From contig NC_049992.1 of the NCBI RefSeq assembly GCF_000003815.2, positions 1,309,566 to 1,362,238 on the forward strand: a stretch of 52,673 bases of DNA. Reading direction: 5' to 3'. A program made the translations under genes and the position numbers. This document shows positions 13,001-22,000 of the stretch, one piece after another. The notes beneath the pieces were generated by a model. The model made no database searches and was not told where the DNA came from. It saw nothing but the letters and a program-made list of their open reading frames with translations. Source of the stretch: Branchiostoma floridae. Its lineage: Eukaryota > Chordata > Leptocardii > Amphioxiformes > Branchiostomatidae. Position 1 is the first letter of the stretch. Every line of letters begins with the position of its first letter.

Positions 13001-16000
13001 ACAAGTTTGCCAGGTGACACACCAACGGCCACATCCACTCCACTTAGATCAAAGCAGGGGAAAACTCACACTAGAGGTAATGGCCGGACAAAAAGAGCAA
13101 GGCTAAACTCCGGATGCCGGTAAACTGCCAGAGTGTTAGAAACAAAACTGCCGAAATGGCAACTGTGATTGACACATATAAAGCAGACATATTAGCGGAC
13201 ACAGAGTAATGGCTCAATGAAAATATATCAAGCAGGGAAATATTCCCTGACAGCTGTATAGTACGCCGTAAAGACAGACAAACTGGAGGTGGTGTATTTC
13301 AGGCATATATGGAACAAAACCATGCTCCCGCTACCGAGATCATTTGGACACAAACTCAACTTGCAGGAAAGAAACCGCTTATGATTGGTACATACTACAG
13401 ACCTCCATCGGACCAGGGCAATAGTCTGGATGAGCTTGACAGCTCTATAAATAAAATGGGAAGTAAGATAAACTCCGACAACGTAATCATTCTTGGAGAT
13501 TTCAACAGCCCTGGTATAAATTGCCAGCACAACAGACAACGATCAGAACCATACAGTGCAGTAGTTTCTGTGCCTGTCCTGTATGTTTTGTACTAGGGCT
13601 GGGTATCGGTACAGCGTACCGGTACAAAACCGTTTTTTCTTATTGAACCGGTCCAGAAAAACCGGACCTGAAAAAATTAGGTAGACCGGATGTTGGACCG
13701 ATTAGAAAATTAACAGATTATTTTATCAGGCATTCACACGTTTTGGCGCTTGCAGGTGGAAGAAAATAACAAGAGTGAAGTAGTGTAGAGTTTATAGTAA
13801 TTTCTACCAAGTTTTACAGCCAATCGTACAGGTGCAGTTAGCGTTGTAGGATTTTAAAACGCCAGTGTAAGTCTAATACTCCACCAAACAGATTTCATTG
13901 TAGTGAAATGGACCATTGGTATGAGTCATACTGCATCAGGTCCAGGTTCAGGTCCGGACCTGGACCTGATCCTTTGGACCTGAACCGGACCTGGACCTGA
14001 ATTTTCTGTACCGGTACCCAGCCCTATTTTGTACACTTGTTAGTTTATCTGCAGGGTACCTATACCAGTTTTTTAAAAAAAGGCAGGGTTAACGTTATAA
14101 TGTCGACGAACATGGTTTTAGACTGCAGTATTTTGAAAATATTGCAGTTTGAAATCAATTTCCGTCGACTTGATGTCCCCAAATACCATTTTTTTGTAAC
14201 AACAGGACTGGTAAAGGTTACCCTGCGGATTAAGTAAAAAGGTAGGACAGGGACTTACAGGCTGTGGCAGGAACTTCTGGATCAGGGCCATGTTGTCCTC
14301 CTCTATCAACTCCTCCATACCCTTGGCAGCAAGGATGTCCTGCAGTTGAATGTATTTCTGAGAAGGATGTAACAAACGAAAGTAAACACCAAATTTGTAC
14401 ACTAGTTTATCTGCATTGGGTATAACCTATACCCGTTGAAACCAATTTCCGTAAACTTGACGTCCCCAAATGCCGATCTTTTTGAACGACAGAATCCTGT
14501 AGATTAAGGAGAGTCACAATCATACCTGGACAACAAGCTGAGAGTTTTGTACAGAAGTCTAAAAACACAGTGCACCTTCAGGGTTGATTTTGCTTGTTCA
14601 GCAATGTTGTACTCCATCATCCAAGGTTTCAGCATATTATAGTAAAAAAAAAACACAAAGGGGTAGCTTACGTCAAGCTTTACAGCCGCTTCCTTGGCAT
14701 AGGGGTGCCAAGAATCCATCTGACCAATCCAGGTCTCAGCATTGAGGCGGCCAGGGTCTATCTGACCAGTACTGAACTCAGCCTCAGCATAGGGGCGTCC
14801 TGGAGGAACCAGGCAAAAATATCACAATCGTAATCCATCTGGAAGCTCTTGAGTTTTGCTGACTACAAAAATTCGGAAACACAAACATACAGACACACCC
14901 AAAAGCTATTCATTGTCCCTTTTTTCATGGAGATATTGTTGAAACTTCATTATCCTGCACCATTCTACAGTTTTTGGTCTCCAGAAAAACACACTGTACC
15001 GTAAAGCTCTGGGTACTACTCAGCCTTCAAAACCTCTTGCTCTGCCCCTGTTAGAGTGATAAATGCTGACTATGTATATCAAACAACTTTATCTATCATT
15101 ACTGACATATGTACAGGACACTATATGTGACTGTGCTTTTTACTTTTTACGCGCAATACTAAAAGTAACCCATGTCACATTAAAATGTTACCCATGCCCC
15201 GTAAGCTACCTGGGCACCTTATGGGGGATACAAACAAGATCTGTCTGTGTTGGTGAGAGACGAAGAAAAAAATCTTGACATTTACCAATTACATAATTTA
15301 CCTAATTCCACACTAGTTATCAGGTACCTGTACATTTATTGTACACAAATGTATTAATTACCTACAGGTTTGCTAAAATGATACACTGTAAAAGTGTAAA
15401 CAATTGTCATCACTGTTCTACCAAAAAAGCAAAGCAGGGAGAACAACTCACCTTCAGCTGCGATGGCAGCTGCAAGGATCACGGCAAGCGTCGCAATGTG
15501 TCGAAATGACATGGTGATTCAGTCTTCACTCGAGTTTGCCAAAACCTGAAAGACATGAAATCACAATTAGTATTTGTTAAACCAAAATGTCCACACTGGA
15601 GGCAACGATCAGTTTGAATAACTAGTAACTCTTATTTTATTCACATTGAACAAGTTTTGACAAGAGTCAATTCTGGGGTACCGATCGCAACTTTCAGTGT
15701 GTAAAACTGTGCTTCAATTTAAAGTGAGGAACAAGACAATTTGCAAACATTAAGCTGCCCTCAATCCCTGTGGGAATTTTCCGGGTTTAGTTATATCATG
15801 CATGCAATGGGCATCTTACCAAACCATCGGCTACAGTAACTGTGCCCTAAATTAACACCACAGCCCACATCTCACTGCAACCAGAAGTCAGGACCGGGTT
15901 AGCTTGGATCCCTGGCTGTTGTCAGGACCTTCACAAGGGAACTGTACACCACAGGGTTTGATGAAAGAGCTGGGCTGTCCACCAGGCCAGGCCAAGTGGA

Positions 16001-19000
16001 CAGCCTATCTCTTTCATCAAACCCCTACACCACACACCACGCTGCCTTACCGGTTACACCCTGACCAGGGTGAGTCTAAAGTTTTCTATGGGGGAGCATG
16101 TCGGCCATTGAGCTGAGCGAGCAGCCCAGGAAAAAGCCTGGAGTCTAGGCGTGTCAGGTTTGCCCTTGTAATAAGCCTAGTACAACTTACAGCATGCACA
16201 ATCAGAACTTTCTGCAGTAATACAATTTCTTTCCAGGCTGCTTGGTTCTTGTTCAGAGTAGCTTTTTCTTAATTTTTCTCGCATAGGGGTCAGTTTCTTC
16301 CCCACAGTCTCTGTCCTTCACCTAGAAAAAGATCATCCATTCTATGGATTCAGATCCACAGGTAGACTTTACAAACTGTTTTCCCTCACCTAAGAATGGT
16401 TTTCTCAGTCCATGTCGCCTAAAACACAGTCTCTACGCTGCGCAGTCCATGCTGCGTCTGGATTCCCCCATATAGACCCTCACTCCCCTGCCCGAACAAG
16501 ACCCTGTCTCTCCGACAGCCGACTGATTTCCCAAGACTCTTTCTCTTCTTCTTCAATTGATTACCTGCATCTTCAAACTATACATTCAAACTTCAGCCAA
16601 TTCACGTAGAAATGAACTGACGATCTCAAACTTAGGAAAAAGTAAAACCTTCAAGTTCCCGACTGTACAAACCTCACAAGAAGTTCCTGAAGTGTGTGCT
16701 AGTCTCGTCTCCTCCTCTGTCCAGAACGAAATGACGTGATGGGAAAAATCTGCCCAGTGCCTGATGTGGCATATACCAACGTCTGCTATAGCGAAGGAGT
16801 TAGATTTCTTTCTCTTTTTTTCAGTCCATGTTCCAGACAAATGATATTGATTTCTTATGGAGGAAAATGAACATTTCTATCTATTATGGGCAGCTTTATT
16901 TTTTCTATAATAGGTGTACTTGTTTGGGATTCAGTTCCAAAAAGTTCTTTGTATTCTCACAATGGAGGCTTCCCCTTAAAGAAAAGTGGTTGGCACCAAT
17001 GCATGACAATGCACATTTTGTAAAACGTGTGCTCTACATGTATGTGATTCTTAGCTTGAAGGACAACATATTATGAAACATACCGTGTCCTCAATCCTCG
17101 TGGGAATGTCAATTTTTGGTTCCTGTCTCCGGGCAGATTTAGGAAGCCATTATGATAGTTAACTTACGAACCCTTGTGTAACTGCCAGTCCAAAAATGTA
17201 GGTAGTATAGAGTACAGCTCTTGCCGATTTTTTACTTATAATACAATGGTCATCTCACTAAACTTAATGGAGTCCTAAACTCCAAAATGAAGTGTTTTAT
17301 TTTCCGATATATATTAATTGTAGGAAGTAAAAAATGCGTGCTATCTCACATTATACCCACTAGTCCCGTACATATTAAAAGGCCAGTATTCTTCTAAACT
17401 CCACAGATAATTTCTTTAATAATTATATTATTCTTCAATCTTAAGCTATGGCTGAACTATACAGTGTGTCTGACAAAAGTCAGGTTACAAATTTTAATCA
17501 AACCTATTTGATTTGTTTGATTTTGTTTGAACCTTTATTTATTCATGAAAGCTCAAATCGGCCTGCAGGCCGCTTTTCATTGAGGTCATGAGGGAAGAGG
17601 CAAGGGTCAGACAAAGTATATAACAGGGATACCTGTAAAGTCACATTAATTTTGAGGGACAATGTCTAATGATTCTTTGATCTATCTTGTGAACAATTTT
17701 TTAAACGAAACAACCTCTTTAACGTTACATTTCTACACCGCCATAAAAGTTGTCATCTTATGTATACTATTTTGTCACTTCATGCTTTTAGCATTTAGTA
17801 AGAAGTGAAAAAGTTTTTTGCGATGGAATGATAATTATGATAGATAACCAAGAGCCATTTTGTTTCTCATTGGCAGTTTATGTAATCTTTGCTCATGAAA
17901 CAGGCTAAGCACTTTTGGACTACTTTGTGGACATAGGGGGATTACATTTTGTAGTCTGTTAGGGTAACGATAACCCCATATTTCCCTGGATGCCATATCA
18001 ACAGTCTGACGTCAGTGTTGTTCCGAATGTTCTAGAAGGCTGCTGTAGCCTGGAAATTAGTACTTCAGATGATGAATCAATGCTGTATTGACGATAGAGT
18101 GTCGGTACTTAGTGAGGCTATAAACATCATATGATTGTAACATAATTACGTAGGTGCAGAATCAGATACAGACTGTTAAGCTAGCCTACCAAACTGCTGT
18201 TACCGTTACTAGGAACTATAATATATATTAATCGGTTTTCTGTGGTCTTTGTCAGTAGCCTGGGTACCATCTGGATAGTAGTTCACTCTGACGTTTATTA
18301 TACTGATATAAGCAACTGTATAAAAAAAAATAAATTATGTAGTGACTACATAATCTTTTTTTTATACAGTCGCTTCTCTCGCTCTGACTTGTATATTACA
18401 CTTATCTCTTCAGTCGCTTCTCTGCTATTTTGTCTGGAAACCATGCCGTGCATAATATTGTTTTAATGAGGGAAGTTACTGGTTAGTAAGGATAATGGTT
18501 ACTGTAGATGCAGAAACTTTCGCGGTGGATTAATGTTCGCAGTTTTCGCATGCAGTGACCGCTTCACCGCAAACTTAAAGCCATCGCGAACATTTTCCCA
18601 TTGCAATAAGAAACTATATTGCCTGGTACTACTGCAAACTTAAAACCAACGCGAAAAGTCTTTTTTCCTGCTAACGTGTAATTAAAGCTCCGCAAACTTA
18701 AATGCATTTTACAGTATTGTTGTTCCATAGGGAAGGAGTGGTTATAAGGACAATTATAGTTTCTCACATCTTAATGTTGTTGTTTTTTTCAGGGAAGGAA
18801 TGGTTAGTAAGAATGTTGTCTCACATCTTAATCTCACGACTGAAATGTTGACTTGTATATTAATTACATGTAACTCTATTTTAAAATGAATCTTTTATGA
18901 TGAAACTCTCGGGCGAACATACATCCACTCTGTAATTTGGTTTAAGATTTCAGTTTTTCGTTTTAAACTGTGAAAACCAAATAAAGCACTCATCATCATC

Positions 19001-22000
19001 TTAATGTTCAACTTGTTGGTTTTTACAGGGAAGGAGTGGTAAGGGTAATGTCTACATCTTCTCATCTGGAAATGGAGCTGGAGGCCTGCGCCCAGACTCG
19101 TGTGCCTTCCAACTCGTACAGTTTAGTACGTTAATCATTACACAATGTTTTACAGGGAAGGAGTGGTAGGGGAAATGTCTACATCTTCTCCTCCGGAAAC
19201 GGCGGAGGAGGCCAGTACCCCGACTCCTGTGCCTTTGATGGGTTTGTGAACAACCCCTTCAGTCTGGCGTTCGGCTCGGTCTCTGGCACTGGGCGTAGGG
19301 CAGCGCACAGCGAGGCCTGCAGCGCACTCATAGCCAGCGTGTTCGCTGAGGACAGGAACAATGATGGGGGGCAGGAAATGGTTTGTTTGTTTGCTTGTTT
19401 GTTTCTTTGTTTGTTTTTTTGTTTTTGTGTCTCTGGATAATCTTTATGAGAAGGAGGGCCGTGCACAGTGAGGCGTGCAGCGCGCTCATAGCCAGTGTGT
19501 TCGCTGAGGACAGGAACAACGATGGGGGGCGGGAAATGGTTTGTTTGTTTGCTTGTTTACTTGTTTGTTTGTGTCTCTGGATAATCTTTATGAGAAGGAG
19601 GGCAACACAAAGCGAGGCCTCCAGCGCTCTCATAGCCAGTGTGTTCGCTGAGGACAGGAACAACGATGAGGGTCCCGAAATGGTTTGTTTGTTTGTTTGT
19701 TTGTTTTGTTTGTGAGGCTGGTTAATGTTTGATGAGAAGGAGGGCAGCATAAAGCAAGGCCTGTAGCGCGCTCATAGCCAGCGTGTTTGCTGAGGACAGG
19801 AACAATGCAGAGTGTCAGGAAATGCTTTGTTTGTTAATTTTTTCTTTGTGATGCTGGTAAATCTTTGACAAGAGTGAGGACAGGTAACAGTGAAGTCTGC
19901 AGCCAGTGGATTCGCTCAGGTCAGGAACAATGATGGGGGTCATTAAAATTGTTGTTTTTTTTTCAATTGGCATATGTTTATTTTGCTGATGGATATCAAA
20001 ATCTCCTTCCAAGACCACTGTCATGCTCTAGCCTTACTGAATGCAATTCTCAGCCTTGTGCACATCTGTATCACAATTTTGCTGAAAAATCAGAAAATGC
20101 TTTCAATTGGCTCAGTCATGTTTAGCTGTTGTACAGTGAGTTGTTATATCAGACTGTACTGTACATAGTACATGTCTTATGCCAAATAGCAGTTACTGAC
20201 TAGCAACTGGATATGACAAAGTCATTACCTGAATGTCTTACCTTCATTGACGTAAATACATGTCTCTCATGTGATATTTTGCCAGGTCACCACCAAGATC
20301 ACGAGTGAGTGCACTGGAGATTTTTACCAGTCCTCGGCCGGAGCGCCCCTAGCTGGGGGCATCCTGGCACTTGCTATCAATGCAAAGTAGGTATACAATA
20401 CAAAGTTTCCATCTACTAGATATTAACCATACATGTAGACATGTGACTGTATTTTTCAGCCACCATGCTATATTCAGTACATCACAAACCACATGTATGT
20501 CTGGCTACAAGTTTTAGTTTCTCCCTGCTCATTCATTCATTCATCCATTCATTCATTCATTCATTCACCCATCCATCCATTAATTCATTCCTTCATTCTT
20601 TCATTTGTACAAATTATTGCCAACATTGCCGATTTGGAAGTTATTCATTATGACCTTTTGACCCTTTCTCAGTGCTGCCCTGACCTGGCGTGACCTTAAG
20701 CACCTGATTGTCCAGACATCGCAGCCGGACAGCAGACTGACCAGCCTGGACAGTACTGACTGGATGACCAATGCGGCTGGACACAGAGGTCTGTACATGG
20801 TTTGTTTGAATTTATTTATGAGAAGCTCAAATTAGCCTGCAGGCCACTTTTCATTGAGGCCAATGTCATGATACACAATGCAGCATTACCATACACCGTC
20901 ATGTGTATCCACTGTGCTGCTAACTTTGTTTCTATCTAAAACTATGGGTAAGGGGCGCAATCTGACATCTCTGATTGGCTGCCTAATGTTGAAATTGAAT
21001 TGTTCCCATGCAGTGAGCAGCTATTTTGGGTTTGGTCTGCTGGATGCGTCAAAGCTGGTGGATGCTGCGAAAACGTGGACCACAGTACCTGGTCTACAGA
21101 CCTGCGAAATGGAGCACACACTGGCAGCACCTGGGTAAGGACAGGTCCTGGACATTTTGAAACAGTGTCTTGGAATGAAACTTAATTTTTCTGTCATCTC
21201 TTGGCTATCCTTCTAGGGTTTTAGGGGGATTCATGTGCACTTGTAAGGATGCATCCATTACATGTTTAGTATGATGGTATGACGTATAGATGGCCATATT
21301 GAAGTCTCTGTCTTTTGGAGGCCACAGTAAGTTCTTCCCGCCTATACATGCATCCGTACATCCTTGCAATCTGTGGCAACTTTAAGTATTAAGGTTAGAC
21401 ATTAAGGTTAACTAATACCTTATTTAGATTGTTTAGATGTTTTGGAAGCTGACTTTTATCACCATGAATTTTCCAGCCTGACGATCCCCCAGACTGGCAG
21501 CCTGACCCTGACCGTGGACTACTCCCCAAGTTCATGTTCAGGTGTGAACATCCGGTACCTGGAGGTCGCCGTACTGACCTTGGACTACCACTACCAACGC
21601 AGAGGTCATCTGGAGGGGTCGTTGACCTCTCCCATGGGCACCACGTCTCTCGTGTTGAGGTACATGAAATTAGCTATACAGCCCATGCTGTCTTACTTCA
21701 CAGGATATCTCTAATCAAAGCTAAGGTACTAATATCCCTGAGTCGAGAGGGGAAGTAGGTGCAAAGTGCATTTTTCAAGAGCACAACATTGGGCTGTCTG
21801 GGGTTTCCGGATTCGAACCCAGAACCTTAATGTTATAAGTCAACACCCCAAGTCCGTCTTGCCACTTCCCCCATTGTTCTATTTCAGTAGACACAGATAT
21901 GAACATTTGCAGAACGCCCATGTGGTATGAATATCAGGATTTTATGAGTGCTCAGTTCTAGGGATTTGAAGTCAACACCACAAATTGTCACCTTGTTTTC

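Noticed and set aside
20465-20693. Ser/His/Phe/Ile-rich frames
   Set aside because: They translate an ATTC microsatellite in a convertase intron.
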